NCBI RefSeq assembly: GCF_000003815.2
Contig: NC_049983.1
Span: 19,165,508 to 19,229,507 of the forward strand
DNA: 64,000 bases
Reading direction: 5' to 3'
Source: Branchiostoma floridae
Lineage: Eukaryota > Chordata > Leptocardii > Amphioxiformes > Branchiostomatidae
Position 1 is the first letter of the stretch; each line of letters opens with the position of its first letter. The position numbers and the translations under genes are program-made. The notes below the pieces were generated by a model. It was given only the letters and a program-made list of their open reading frames with translations. It did not search any database and had not been told where the DNA came from. Below are positions 37,801 through 52,800 of the stretch, in pieces.

Positions 37801-40800
37801 TTTACAATCACATACACACATACATAACTTCAACTACGCTACAACTAGAAGTTTCTGTGTGTGTTTGCTTGTTTGTTCGTTTGTTGCTTTGCCATTAACG
37901 AGCAAAGCCTGCATCTTATTCAGGTTGGTCTGGTAACAGGTCGTCTCCCTGACACCATGTCCAACATGATATGCAAGCATCAAATTTGTACATTCTAATT
38001 TCAGTTAGACACATATGAAAAGCCAGCTGCTACAAATACCTACCATTTCCATAGTCCTCCCCCATGATGGGCCTCATGTCAAACCTAGATCCAGCCTGGT
38101 AGATGTCTCCTCCATCCAGGGTGATCACATCAGCCTGGAGATATATATATAAGATAGGATCATTGGCCTTTGTCCTTCTGTTTTCACTTTCCCCCCTAAT
38201 TTGCCCATGGGGATATTCAATGGTGATGATAAAGTACCAGTATAAGGGTCCAGTCACATGTCTTATGACTGTTCTATGATTGCAAACAGAAGACATTCTT
38301 GACAGCCATACGTGTGTCGTGTTACTGAAAGTGCTGCCTTAGATTTTTGTAGATGTAGGTTCTGTCACAGCCTGCTTAAAAATCTAACATCACAATTGTA
38401 TGACATCCCTCCACAAATATCATCCCTTCTCCAGATGATATATGAATGGTGATTGGTAAAAGCAAGACTCCAAGAGAAGCTGTCATTCATATAACCAGTG
38501 ATAAAATGGCCTTTCACTTGATGTAAGTTCAAACTGTATCCAAACTTTTGAAGCCAAAGTGCGTTGCTTTCCATATATATTTGACATTCTCATACTTTAA
38601 AAATGATGGAAATGATGGAAACGCTGACTTAAGTAAACACACCTGGTTCATGTGGATCTTCTGCATACACTGTTCAGCATTGTCAGCCTGCACACACTTG
38701 ATGGTGGGGAAGGTAACATCATGAGATTCCATGGTCCTGCTCAGCTGCTCACACTTCTCCCTCTCAGCGTCTGCGGTCACGCACCAACGCACCTGGTTAT
38801 CTGTATAATGTAAGACAATTTCATTTATTTATCGGTTTGTTGTTCAGCATGCACAGACAGGACTGCCCAACTAGCCTGTGGCTATTACAAAGGGCTAGCC
38901 TTACTGACAGAGACAAAGACAATGCTAATTGGAATTGCAAATCGACAGGATACTTTAAGTACATATGTCATATGTTAAGTACATAAAATGATAAAAATAA
39001 GAATAAACAAAGAACTTTTATATGTACATGGTGTAAGATAGCGTACATAAAGGTATTTCTTCAGTTACCTATCCCATTGAGATTGTTAGGCCACAACAAG
39101 CAAATTATATGGATGACATCTGTTCAAAAATCGACTTTTGCTTCATTTAAGAAGAATGAAAAAGGAAATTTTGTATACATTCAGGAACAGTCAACATGGC
39201 AAAAGTGTACTTGTAGAAGCAACAGTAGAATTTATCATAATCACAAAAACCACAAGAAGTACCATATGATACCACATACCGAGCACACGTTGAGTCCTCT
39301 CTTCATTGCGATGGATCATGCTACGAATGGATGTCAGATAGCTGGAGCCCAGTAACTTCTGCCACGTGTTCCGCTGGCCCACCGGGACCAGGCGCTGCAC
39401 GTTGTCACGGAACATCAGGTCACGACCTTCAAACTTGCTGGAGTCAAACATCTGGAAATCACTGTGCTTTCCAAAATGCTCCTGTAAAGATATTTGGGAA
39501 GAGAACACAATAGTGAGATGCAGCGTACAACACTCTATAATTAAAACAATGACAAAATATGTAATCCAAGAAAGGTATAAGACTGTTTAATTAAGAGCAA
39601 AAATTATTCAAGGGATAATTAAGAATTGAATGGCATATGATATCCTATAAATTGAATGGCATATGATATCCTAAATAAATCAAGTGTGACATTACAACTG
39701 GTTCAATTACCTAGGTGATGGAGTGCTTGTCTTGAATTTGGGGGATAGGGGAATCTCCCAAATGCAAGGCAGGAAAAGGAGATTGGCACCTCCCCTATAT
39801 ACACTATTATGGAAGGATTCTAATGAAGTAAGATCAAGACTGTCACTCCCACCTGTGCCTGCATCAGGATGTTGACAATCTGCTGCAGCTCGCTCCTGCT
39901 ACGGGGAGACGTCATGACAGCGTGGGACGGGACACGGGCAAGGTTACAGTCCCTGGTGAAAGAAGAACACAGAAACTTTGTAAAAGTCAAAATAAAACTT
40001 TTGTTTAGACTGTTTAAATCTCAACCATTTCTGTCATTTCTTTTAATGAAGTATGAAGTTTGTGTCAAAATACAACAGATTCTGAGGTCAGCACTGTTTA
40101 GGACTATTGCAACAACATGTGTTCAGATATCATTAATGCCATTCAGCAAAATAGGTCCATACAATGCCTCCCAATGCCCATTCTTCTTGACAGGGTTAAC
40201 TACTTCATGTTGCCTGCGATGAGACTGTACTTACTTGTACTGGTGCCACTGCTTGCGGGAGCCATCAGGGCAGAGCAGCTCGTAGTCATTCTCATTCAGG
40301 TTCCTGGTCCATTGCTCCTCACTGCGGCCGTTGGTGTTCTCAAAGATGGTATTATGGTTCACGAAGGCAACATCACCAGCACCCTCAACAAGGCACCTAG
40401 TGGTAGATGGAAACATCAGGTAAGATTGATTACAAAACAGAATTGTGCTGGCCACTTCTCTTTAAAAGATTATCCTAAAAAAAGCATACTGTTAACTGTC
40501 AAAAGATAAGATACCAAGTTTCTTTCAAGATTGATACACTAAATCAAGTACCTGAATGCTCCAGAGTATCCATAGTAGGGTTCGTTGGTGTTGCGGACAC
40601 AGCGGTTTTGTCCCTCCCCGACACACAGGGAACAGAGGCTCTTAGGGTTGGTGCCGTCAGCATTGTACTCTGGGCTCTGGGCACCTGAAGATACACATTT
40701 TACAATATCACAAACAGCTTCTCAAGGTGTGAAAACTTCTGCACATTCCAAACAAAACACAATGACTGAAGGTGTGTCAGAAACCGTACTTCATCAAAAC

Positions 40801-43800
40801 AATTGATACAATTAAAGCAAAACACACCACCTACAACATTTGACTTCATAGGAAAGTACAAAAAGGCACATAGTAGTCACTTCTTACTGACCAGGCACAC
40901 AGCTCTTGCTGAAGAACTTGCCCACAGCCTGTGGGATGGACTTCTTGTTGTCCACCTGCATCTGGTTGTTCTGGATCAGCCAACCAACCGGGACGTTCCA
41001 GCCAGAGGTCTTACTGATACCGGTGTGGCAGGACTTACGGCCACGCAGGTTGTTCATGTTGATCTCTGGGTTGTTGATTCGGGCAACAGCTACAGCCCAG
41101 TAGCTGGCATCACCTGGAAATTTTACAATATGTACTTTTTAACGATTATTGCTATTTCAGCACCAAGGATATCCCTATGATAACAATACAAGAATAGGCT
41201 TCTTTTCATAGCAATATGATACAAAACGACACTCAGAGCATTGCACACAGCAAAAACATGAAAGAGATGGTCATCAGGTATTGTCTGTTTGTGACAGGAA
41301 GACAAGAACATATGCCAGCTTTACCATTTCCGTAGTCCTCTCCCATGACTGGCACCAGGTCGTACTTAGAGCCTGCTGTGAGGACGTCTCCTCCATCCAG
41401 AGTGATCACATCAGCCTAAATGTAAATAACACATTTAATATAATACAGAAAGATATATCACACATTTGTCACATTCTTTGACTGCCCCAGACAGTACCCA
41501 AAGCTATGCTGATACATTGCAAATTGTAAAAAGATGGATATTGTTGCTTGCAGTTATCACCTGGTGGTGTGCAATCTTGTACATGCAGTCCTCAGTAGAC
41601 TGGCCCTGCACACACTCCAGCCTGTGGTTCAGTCTCCTGCTGAAGGCACGGCTCATCTCCTGGCACTTCTGCTGCTCCTGGCTGGAGATGGTGCACCAGC
41701 GCAGGGTGCCTGGGGTAACAACATAGTATACTTGTTTACACACAATTTTCCATTGAAAATGATCTCACTCACTCACTCACTATCTGGTTTAGCATCTGTT
41801 GTTCCGTCTTTCAGGGGTTGGACATTTTGTCAAGTCCTTTTGGTCTGATTGCTGCCCTCCATCTGTCCCTGTCAAGGGGGTTGGCATTTTGCAAGTGCAG
41901 TTTTCTAATATCTTCATTGACACTGTCTACCCATCTCCTCTTGTGGTGCCCATGTGGGTTCTGACCCACTACAGACAAGTTCATGACCTTTCTTGGCCAG
42001 TTGCCATAGGCCATTTGTCAAGATCCAAAAATAAAATGCATGCATTATTGAAATTATAAGGATGAAATATAAAGGTTTGATCTTACTGTGGGGCTGGACT
42101 GGCTCAGCAGCATGGTGACTGTGGAGACAGCGCAGGTACTCCTGTCCCAGCCACTCCTCCCAGCTGTTCTTGCTGCCCACCTCCACCAGATGATGGGTGT
42201 CGTCACGGAACAGCAGGTCGTGGCCGCCGAAGGAAGAGGAGTCAAACATCTGGAAGCCGCGATCGTTCTCATCGGAACCAAACTGCTCCTACAAGTTTGA
42301 AGAGATGAGCTTCTTTGTTTGTTCTGCCTAACTGGTAAACCACTTTGGGACTACAAATGCAATTTGATGGTTAATGCTTTACTAATTATGATCCTATACT
42401 CATGCAGTAAATCATACTTTTTTATGTCTTTTATTAATATCTTGTTTTATTTCTTGCAGACTAAGCACCGGATTTACAAATAGCTCTATGCTTTTGATAC
42501 TTGAAACTGTTAACAATTGCTAAAATTATATTTCTGGACATAATTCACAGGATATCAAACATTTCTTCAAACTACTACCTGCTGCCTAACCCAATACAAA
42601 ATAAAAATTTGGGTGCCAAATGGTTACCATAGCAAACTGAAGTTGAAAGTCCACTCACATGTACAGCAAAGACTCAAACACAAATATGCTGTCCTTACCT
42701 GAGTGTTCTTCAGCCACTGCACCACTCTGTCCACCCACTCCTGGTCCTTGTTGTTGGAGGTCATCACGGCGTGGGACGGAACACGGGCCAGGCTGCACTC
42801 ACGCCATTGGTCCACGGGACGGCGGGAACCGTCAGGGCACAGCAGCTCAAACTCGCTGGAGCGCAGGCCAGCGGCCCAGTTCTCAGGGTTGTGTCCATCA
42901 GTGTTGTCTTGGACAGTCTGGTGGTTGATAAAGGCAACATCACCAGCTCCCTCAACAAGGCACCTGGTGAGGGTGGGGAAGAAGAGTCACATAGCTACAC
43001 AGAACTGCTGAACTACATGATATACATAAATTGATCATTACCTCCATAAAAAACGGTATAGTTTTTGGTGTGTGTGTGTGTGTGTGTGTGTTTGTCTGTG
43101 TGTTTGTTTCTTCTGGATATTTGTGGTCACCATAACTCTAGAACCTCTGGATGGATTGTAATGATATTTGGTATGTGGGTAGGTGTTGGAAAGATGAAGG
43201 TCAGGGTGACCTTAGTACTGAAGCAGAACTTTGATTTTTGCACCAGGTGTGACTTGCACCTAAGAAACCTATCAGATAAAATCACAATATCTAAGAAAAG
43301 TAGTTACACTGAGATTTTTATTTTTGATTTGATGGTGTGTTATTGTTTGGCAGCATACCTGAAGGCCCCAGCATATCCATAGTACGGCTCGTTCCTGTTC
43401 CTCACACAGTGGTCCTCTCCAGCACCAGCACACAGGGAGCACAGGTTGGAGGGGTTGGTGTTCTGGGGATCATACTCAGGGCTCTTGGCACCTATAACAG
43501 CAAGCAACAAAGTTACTGTGTGTGCTTTTTTTCTTGCAGGTGTCTTTTCTTTTCTGACTAAACTAAACTGTAATACATGTATATAAAATACATGGACAAG
43601 ACTGCCACAATCACTTAGAACTTGACTGATGGAACAGCCATCCAACCCAAAAAATTAATCTTTTCTTGAGCGATATTGTCAAAACTCACCTGGCACACAG
43701 CTCTGGCTGAAGAAGTCTCCCACAGCCTGAACCAGACTAGTCTGACCATCAGTGTGAACAAAGTCCTGGTCTACCAGCCAGCCGGTGGGGATGATCCAGC

Positions 43801-46800
43801 CGGACGTCTTGCCGATACCGGTGTGGCAGGACTTACGGCCACGCAGGTTGTTCATGTCAATTTCTTGGTTGTCCTTATGGACCACAGCAACAGCCCAGTA
43901 GCTGGCATCACCTGAAGGGGAAGAAGCATAAAGCATTAAACAATTATCTTTTGAAGTGTGAAACAACAGCAATTATGAGCTGTCATCTCCTTTTGGAGGT
44001 TTAACTTTGAACTTTCATCAACCTTTAGACTGCCAAAGAAGCCATTTGGCACTAAGTTTGTATTGATCATGTGGTTAGGCAAGGAAGAAGGTTAAGACAG
44101 GTAGGTACGTTAGAAAATAGATAAAAAACAGGCCACAGCTTCACGTGGCCGCTGTACCTACCATTTCCATAGTCCTCCCCCATGATAGGCCTCATGTTGT
44201 ACTTCATCCCAGCCTGGTAGATGTCACCTCCATCCAGGGTGATCACATCAGCCTTCATGGACAATACAAAAAAACACATGTTATACATTAGCTACTGTAA
44301 ATATAGAAATATTTTTGGTGGTTTTATTTTAAAGATGACCCCTGCAAAAATGCCTTTCCAAGGCTTTACTACTGTACAACATAGTTCTTTCAACCATGAA
44401 ATTAAAACACTGCAAATAAATTAATTCACAGTAATCTAGTTATGATTGTCATGGCCCAGGGTAAACAATCAATGCTACATGTGTCTGCTCTATGTGTACA
44501 ATTCAGATATGATAAATGATTAACAGGTTGGTAGCTGATGTGTGTGTACCTGGTTCATGTGGATCATCTGCATGCACTGATCAGCGTTGTCAGCCTGCAC
44601 ACACTGCACAGTGGGGAAGGACATGCCCTCCTTCTGCACACGGCTCAGCTGCTCACACTTCTCCCTCTCAGCATCAGATGTCACGCACCAGCGCACCTGC
44701 TTGTCTGGAGGTACATGGTTCAGATATTAAGTCAGAAATCAGGTATTATCATGCTGTATTAGTTCATGTTAAAGTCCTTCCAGCACCAGATGTATAGGGT
44801 GGCACCCAACTCTTTTCCCCTAACCCACAAATATGCGCAATCACTACGGTCAGGGGACTAGTTCACTGGAAGTGGTGCATGTTCAACTTCCATACCCTTT
44901 CCCAAGTGCTGAGTGCTAAGGATAGAAAGTATAGTGTAATACTATGTAGAACACCCTACCTGGTGAAGTTTTAACAGCCCCCACATTTGGGTCAGTCAAA
45001 GCCAAGTTTGATCTGGCCCCCTCCAAATTTGCCCTCAAAGGGGTTATTTTGGGGTAATAAAGAAGAAGAAAGCTTTGCCTATCATTGAAAGGTAACATTA
45101 CAACCTTTGCTCTTAATCATGATGAAATACGGAATATTAAGTAGTACATACCAAGCACGTGTTGGTTCCTCTGCTGGTCGTGGCTGATCAGGTGACCAAC
45201 AGACTCCATGTAGCTGGAGCCCAGCCACTTCTGCCACGTGTTCCGCTGGCCCACCGGGACCAGGCGCTGCACGTTGTCACGGAACATCAGGTCACGACCT
45301 TCAAACTTGCTGGAGTCAAACATCTCGAAATCACCATAAGACTGGAAACCAAAATGATCCTGCAATATAGAAAAGGGAGGACATCGAGTTAGCACTACTG
45401 AGGTTACCTGTATGTACCTGTATGTAAATTTACATAATCTCCAAGCAGATCCTACGGTAGCATAAGACAGTATCAAAAGCTGCCAGAGAAGCGAAGCCGG
45501 CTTAGGAGTGTGTTTTGCTACCGGGGATCTGCCTCCACTGAAACAGGGAGGAGCATTTCTATTCAACAATGGTGTTGCTGCCCCACCCTGTTGCCATGTG
45601 CTAATTATTTTACGAGCAAATTACACTGGGACAAAGTCAGTGACCAGCACAGGTCTCAGTTGGAAGTTAACACCAAACAGGAAGGAGGGCAATTAGCGCC
45701 TACACTGCAAGCACAGTTTGAATGGGAAACAATTGGATGTTAATAGCCTTTGTTCTAGCCGACTGGGGGCAGATCCCTGGTAGCAAAACACACTCCTAAG
45801 CCGGCCTCACTCCTCTGGCAGCTTTTGATACTGTCTTATGCTACCGTAGGATCTGCTTGGAGATTAAATTTACAAATGTCTTTCAAAACAAGCAACAAAA
45901 AACAAATGTCTGCAAGAAAAAACAACAAAGCATGCAGTAAATAGTAGGACACAGTAAGCTTTAGGAACTCTCACCTGAGCCAGTTGGAGGAAGTCCACAA
46001 TCTGCTGAATGTCTGTCCTACTACGGGGAGAGGTCATGATGGCATGGGATGGGACACGGGCCAGGTTGCATTCCCTGGTGAAAGAGCAAAAAGGTATTGT
46101 GCTCAAGGGTATTGTACTCATAAACTAAGCAAATGTGAATTTAGCTTGAATGTTCATATTGTCAATTTGTAAAAAAAAAAATCCCTCAGTCAGCAGTCAC
46201 GTGACAATAGAATTGCCAAGTAGAAAGCTCCAATATAGCAAATATGTGTGTAACATAGTTATACTGTTGCATCAAAGCATTCCTACTTGTACTGGTTCCA
46301 TGGCCTCCTGGAGCCATCAGGACACAGAAGTTCAAAGTCATCCTCATCCAGGTTCCTGGTCCATTCCTCCTCGCTGTGGCCGTTGGTGTTCTCATACACG
46401 GTGACATGGTTCACAAAGGCAACATCACCAGCACCCTCAACAAGGCACCTAGGGGTGGAAGACAAGAATAAGAAGATTGAAGAACAAGACATTTAGTAAA
46501 AATATATATAATGGTATGAAATTGCAACAGTTCAGTTTTCTCACAGCCGTTTTCAGTTTTTTCAATGAAGTATCATATCACAACAGTTCAGTTTTCTCAA
46601 AGCCTTTTGAGTACCTGAATGCTCCAGAGTATCCATAGTAGGGCTCGTGTNNNNNNNNNNNNNNNNNNNNNNNNNNNNNNNNNNNNNNNNNNNNNNNNNN
46701 NNNNNNNNNNNNNNNNNNNNNNNNNNNNNNNNNNNNNNNNNNNNNNNNNNCAAGGACATTTTTTCCAGAATTCATAATGTAATAATGTAAATATTTTGGG

Positions 46801-49800
46801 GAAATCTTTTTTCTTCAAAAACACAAGGTTTCAACTGACCAGGCACACAGCTCTTGCTGAAGAACATGCCCACAGCCTGTGGGATGGACTTCTTGTTGTC
46901 CACCTGCATCTGCTTGTTCTGGATCAGCCAGCCGACCGGCACATTCCAGCCGGAGGTCTTACTGATACCGGTGTGGCAGGACTTATGGCCACGCAGGTTG
47001 TTCATGTTGATTTCCTGGTTGTCCTTACGGACCACAGCAACAGCCCAGTAGCTGGCATCACCTGAAAGTGGCAGAAAGCTTTAGCATAATCACATTTTCA
47101 GCACCAAGGACAAAGAACTAATTTTACTTTCCAAGTGTGATGGGTCGTTCAGTGTAATATAACCAACTGTTGCCGCATTGCGAAGATAATGCATTATGCC
47201 GAAGGGCAGTTATACCAGCTATATAGATATATAGACACAGATACAGCAACAGATACAGAAGTAATTTCAAAAGCCATCATTCAACTATAAGTCTGAACTA
47301 CATAAAAATATCCCCCCGCATCTTACCGTTTCCATAGTCCTCTCCCATGACTGGCACCAAATTGTACTCAGAGCCAGCAGTGTAGATGTCTCCTCCATCC
47401 AGAGAGATCACATCAGCCTGAAGATCAAATCAAAGTGTGATAAAAATGAAATGCAGCTATATATCCCAGTATAATTACTGTTTAAAGAACTTTTACTGTA
47501 AGACGTAAATCTAAGTATGCTATTCTAATCTTGGCAGTCGGAAATGTTGATCTTCATGAAAGTTGTAGAAAGCAGACATACAAAGTAAATAGCAATGTTC
47601 ATTTTCTTCATGCCGCAGAATACCCTCAGTCATGTATGCCAAAAGGCTAAAAATGCATGCTGTAAGAGGCTTAAGGCTACATATACTTTCTGTTGTAACT
47701 GATGTATATTAAACTGTTGTGCTCCTCACCTGGTGGTGAGAGATCTTGTACATGCAGTCCTCAGTAGACTGGCCCTGCACACACTCCAGCCTGTGGTTCA
47801 GTCTCCTGCTGAAGGCACGGCTCATCTCCTGGCACTTCTGCTGCTCCTGGCTGGAGATGGTACACCAGCGCAGGGTGCCTGGGTAATGGCATTGCACTTA
47901 TTATACAAAATTTCCATTGAAAAGTTACAATGATTCAACACAAAAATGCTTGCATTACTCAAATTATAAGGATGGAATACAGGTTTGATCTTACTCAATG
48001 CTCAAAATACTTTTTCAGCCAGGTTACTCAGGTGGCAACCTGAGTCAAAAGCCAGGTTGCGCCATCAACAATTAAATTTTAGCTTGCCCCACTTCCAAGT
48101 TATTACTCTCTTCAAGTAGGCTACTTATCCATTATCTTCTCTTCCAGTTACACATAACTTATATGTTTGTGATAAATACCAAAGTTCATGCACATAGGTG
48201 GCGGAAAAGCATTGTACAGACTGCAAAATTTCAGATGGCACATTGAGCTACCTATATTTAGAATACGGTTGTCCTTAGCAAAATGTGTTTGCATTTGGAA
48301 GTGTGCAATTGGGTATTGTGATCACTGCTTACTGTGAGGCTGGACTTCCTCGGCAGTATGGTGACTGCGGAGACAGCGCAGGTACTCCTGTCCCAGCCAC
48401 TCCTCCCAGCTGTCCTTGCTGCCCACCTCCACCAGATGATGGGTGTCGTCACGGAACAGCAGGTCGTGGCCGCCGAAGGAGGAGGAGTCAAACAGGTTGA
48501 AGCCGCGATCGTTGTCATCGGAACCAAACATATCCTGTGGATGAAAACAGGTACAAAATTCAGCTGCCTCCACAATACAACAGTGAGATTAGATTGTGTC
48601 ATGATTATACAGTGAATTGTGAAGGTTGTCAATGATTTTGCAGTGGAGCTTAACAGCAAATTTTTGGCACTGCAAATTTGTCTCCTTTGAATTACTAATC
48701 TACTAAAGAATTGTATCAACAACAAATTTATATCACAGCACAACCCTCCTTTTTATCCTACCGCATAATAAGACCACAACAAAAGTAAATATAGTACTGT
48801 TCCCAGATTCTTCAAATTCCCCACCTGAGTGTTCTTCAGCAGCTGCACTGCCCTGTCTATCCACTCCTGGTTCCTCTCCTCAGATGTCATCACGGCGTGG
48901 GACGGAACACGGGCCAGGCTGCACTCACGCCACTGGTCCACGGGACGGCGGGAACCGTCCGGGCACAGCAGCTCAAACTCGCTGGAGCGCAGGCCAGCGG
49001 CCCAGTTCTCAGGGTTGTGTCCATCAGTGTTGTCCTGGACAGTCTGGTGGTTGATAAAGGCAACATCACCAGCTCCCTCAACAAGGCACCTGGCGGTCAC
49101 GAGCACATACCAAGGTTAGGTCTATTGAACTACCAATTTGAAATTCATAAAATCCATTTAAAGTCTTGGAACTCAAACCATGATGAGCATAGTACATGTA
49201 TATATTACCTGAAGGCCCCAGCATATCCATAATACGGCTCGTTCTTGTTCCTCACACAGTGGTCCTCTCCAGCACCAGCACACAGGGAGCACAGGTTGGA
49301 GGGGTTGGTGTTCTGGGGATCATACTCAGGGCTCTTGGCACCTTTGTGCAAAGAAGGAGTATATTTAGTGCTATACAATTTGGAGCAAGATAACAGAAGT
49401 TTGTCTAGCTGAAAATATTAACAGGCAAATATACAATAGCCAGAACATAAAAGACTTAAGAACTCTTCTCTCCATACTTTAAGCAATCAATCTGTTCAAC
49501 CAGACTGTAGACAACTAACATCGGGGTGTGTAGATTTATCTATATCTTGCATATGTGTGCTTTTTTTTACATAACAATGCCATTCGGGTTGCCATCATGT
49601 GTTTGCCTGTCATGTTGAATATCAATAAAGAGAGAACAATGACATAGTAAAAGATGTATATGCTAATTTTCTCCAAACTTTTCATTCTGGATAGATCCTT
49701 CTGACAAATAGGAACATTACAAGAGTAGTACATAAGGAGAAGTACAACAGTTACTATATTACACACACAAACCAACTCACCAGGCACACAGCTCTGGCTG

Positions 49801-52800
49801 AAGAAGTCTCCCACAGCCTGAACCAGACTAGTCTGACCATCAGTGTGAACAAAGTCCTGGTCTACCAGCCAGCCGGTGGGGATGATCCAGCCGGACGTCT
49901 TGCCGATACCGGTGTGGCAGGACTTACGGCCACGCAGGTTGTTGATGTCAATTTCTTGGTTGTCCTTACGGACCACAGCAACAGCCCAGTAGCTGGCATC
50001 ACCTGGGAAGGCAGAGCAACCGATTGTAAAACTTCAATCTCCATGTTACATCTACAGTATACCAACAGGCTAGCTCCTGAGGTGTGGCCAAAATCAAAAT
50101 CTTACGATGCTAGTAGGGAGGATCAATAGACACAAGCCTCTAAACACCTACATACACAACAGCAAGTACGTGGCTGTACCTACCATTTCCATAGTCCTCC
50201 CCCATGATAGGCCTCATGTTATACTTCATCCCAGCCTGGTAGATGTCTCCTCCATCCAGGGTGATCACATCAGCCTTCATGGGGAAATAACTGTTAATAT
50301 CTGGCATACAAATTGATCTATTGACTGATAAATTTACTGACTAAGCGCAAAGTCAAACTTAGAAGTACTTGGAGATAAGATTTCAAATTGATCTTGTCAT
50401 TGTTTGGCCACCTTACTTCTCTATTAGCCTGAGTACCATTCTCTGTAGGGACTGCTGGCTCAATCCTTTTGCTTGCTAACCACATGGGATTAAGCCAGCA
50501 GTCACTATGGAGGATGGTACTCAGGCTACAAACCTATATAATTTTAGCTTTAATAGCCTATAGCTGCCTAGTTACAAAGTTTGTACCTGGTTCATGTGGA
50601 TCATCTGCATGCACTGTTCAGCATTGTCGGCCTGCACACACTTGATGGTGGGCACAAAGCCACGCTCAGTCAGGGTCTTGCTCAGCTGCTCACACTTCTC
50701 CAGCTCAGCCTCAGATGTCGCACACCAGCGGATCTGCTTATCTATGGGTACAACATCATCATCATTGTTAGATAGGCTTGTCTTTTCTTCACTTTTCAGC
50801 TTTGATACGGCTGGTTGCATTAAAAAATGCACAATTATGACAAATATCACAAGACCAACAAGGATTTATATTTTGATCCATATCAGCTCCAAGTCAAACA
50901 GCAGTGATCAAGTACAGTGAAAACAGATGAAAGTCTAACTGTGAATCTCCTTTTACCTCCAACCACAAAATAAAACACAGCAAAAGTAAATGAGTTTAAA
51001 GCTTTATGTTCATCAATGAAAGAAGGAGAAGTATTTACTCAGGACACGCTGGTTCCTCTCCTGGTCCTGGCTGATCAGGTGACCAACAGACTCCATGTAG
51101 CTGGAGCCCAGCCACTTCTGCCACGTGTTCCGCTGGCCCACCGGGACCAGGCGCTGCACGTTGTCACGGAACATCAGGTCACGACCTTCAAACTTGCTTG
51201 AGTCAAACATCCGGAAATCACCGGTACCCTCAAAGCCAAAGTGTTCCTGCAAAAGAGAGGGAATGAAAGTCCATGCTTGTCACTGATAAACTATACGCTA
51301 TATACATGTAGTAACTTGTTACCAATTATCAATTAACTTTCTTGAGACATTTACTTTGAATCTTGAATCATTTGCAGTGGTTTTATTTTTGCAGTTTTTG
51401 CAATGACATTGCTTCACAATGTCATGATGACATCACCTCTATGTGTTTCCAATGCAATATTACTGTACTACGCAATTGCTTCAACCACAAACTTAAAACC
51501 CTTATACTGCCGAGCCCGTATATATACGGGTTGCACATATATGATGCCTGTATATGTGGGTCCAGTATCTTTATGGGTTTGGGGCATCTCTCACTTAAAT
51601 TAGGCATACCACAGCAAACCACATCGACTGGGGGGAGGGGGTAAATCTGCAGCAGCAGCATAGAATAGGTCAAGTTTTACTGATTTGATTAAGCAATCAG
51701 CTACGCCAGGGGGTTCGACTTGCAAAAATATTCCCAGCAGGACAAGGGTACAACACAAAACCCTTCCTTCCTTTCCTACAGCAAAATTAAGTTCCTGTCA
51801 ACATAGATGATTTTACAGTAAGTTCTGTATCTGCTCCTACCTGAGCCTGGGTCAGGACCTCCATGATCTGCTGCAGGTTCTTCCTGCTGTGGNNNNNNNN
51901 NNNNNNNNNNNNNNNNNNNNNNNNNNNNNNNNNNNNNNNNNNNNNNNNNNNNNNNNNNNNNNNNNNNNNNNNNNNNNNNNNNNNNNNNNNNNGCATGGTT
52001 TACATGAAGACTCCACCAAACATTCCCTTGCATCAAAATGGACCGTTGTTTTGAGTATCGCCCATTAACAATTAGTATTAGTTTATTGCAACATGGGACA
52101 GGGAACTGTAGACTAAAGCTGAAAGTCCCATTCTAAGTACTACAACCCTTTCAATAAATGTCAGGTGAGCAACACAGCCAGGATCAAACTCACGGCTCTA
52201 GTTCCAGAAGCAGGGTCACTTACCTATGAACTACACATGTAACTATTTAGCTAAGTCAGAGTTATTTTATATTTGCATGAATTTGTAGATCTATTAAAGT
52301 GTGTCTTACTTGTACTGGTTCCATGGCCTCCTGGAGCCATCAGGACACAGAAGTTCAAAGTCATCCTCATCCAGGTTCCTGGCCCATTCCTCCTCACTGT
52401 GGCCATTGGTGTTCTCATACACGGTGACATGGTTCACAAAGGCAACATCACCAGCACCCTCAACAAGGCACCTTGGGGTGGAAATAGCACAATAAGATGA
52501 AACGAAATCACAATTTCTTTGTACAATTTGCCCATTTACCAATTCACGTAACAAAATTCTGAAAGACTCTCTTATTAACTTCTTCAAGTTTGTACCTGAA
52601 TGCTCCAGAGTATCCATAGTAGGGTTCGTTGGTGTTGCGGACACAGCGGTTTTCTCCCTCTCCAACACACAGGGAACAGAGGCTCTCAGGGTTGGTGCTA
52701 TCAGGGTCGTACTCTAGGCCTTGGGCACCTAGAAATGTGCAGTGATCAATATATGAGATTGGAGGAAGAGGACAGATTGAAAAAAACAAAGTAGTATGCT

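Larger units (their letters stand above)
45152..47878 (-). other. Transferrin lobe 3 (type A)
   Basis: Seven exons: 47730-47878, 47327-47417, 46840-47061, one ending at 46615 and truncated by the gap at 46651, 46287-46448, 45975-46074, 45152-45359. It opens [20 protein letters not shown]. Ligands visible: Asp in [12 protein letters not shown], Tyr in SYWAVAVV, Tyr in YGYSGAF (just outside the gap) and His in VPSHAIMTS. The anion loop is [10 protein letters not shown], with Lys for Arg and also Ser for the preceding Gly. Part of the intron after 47061 matches the equivalent intron of lobe 1. Confidence 0.9.

Noticed and set aside
52150-52230. B-box-like sequence in a lobe 1 intron
   Set aside because: Only a short GTGAGTTTGATCC-like match was seen, not enough to call a tRNA or a SINE.
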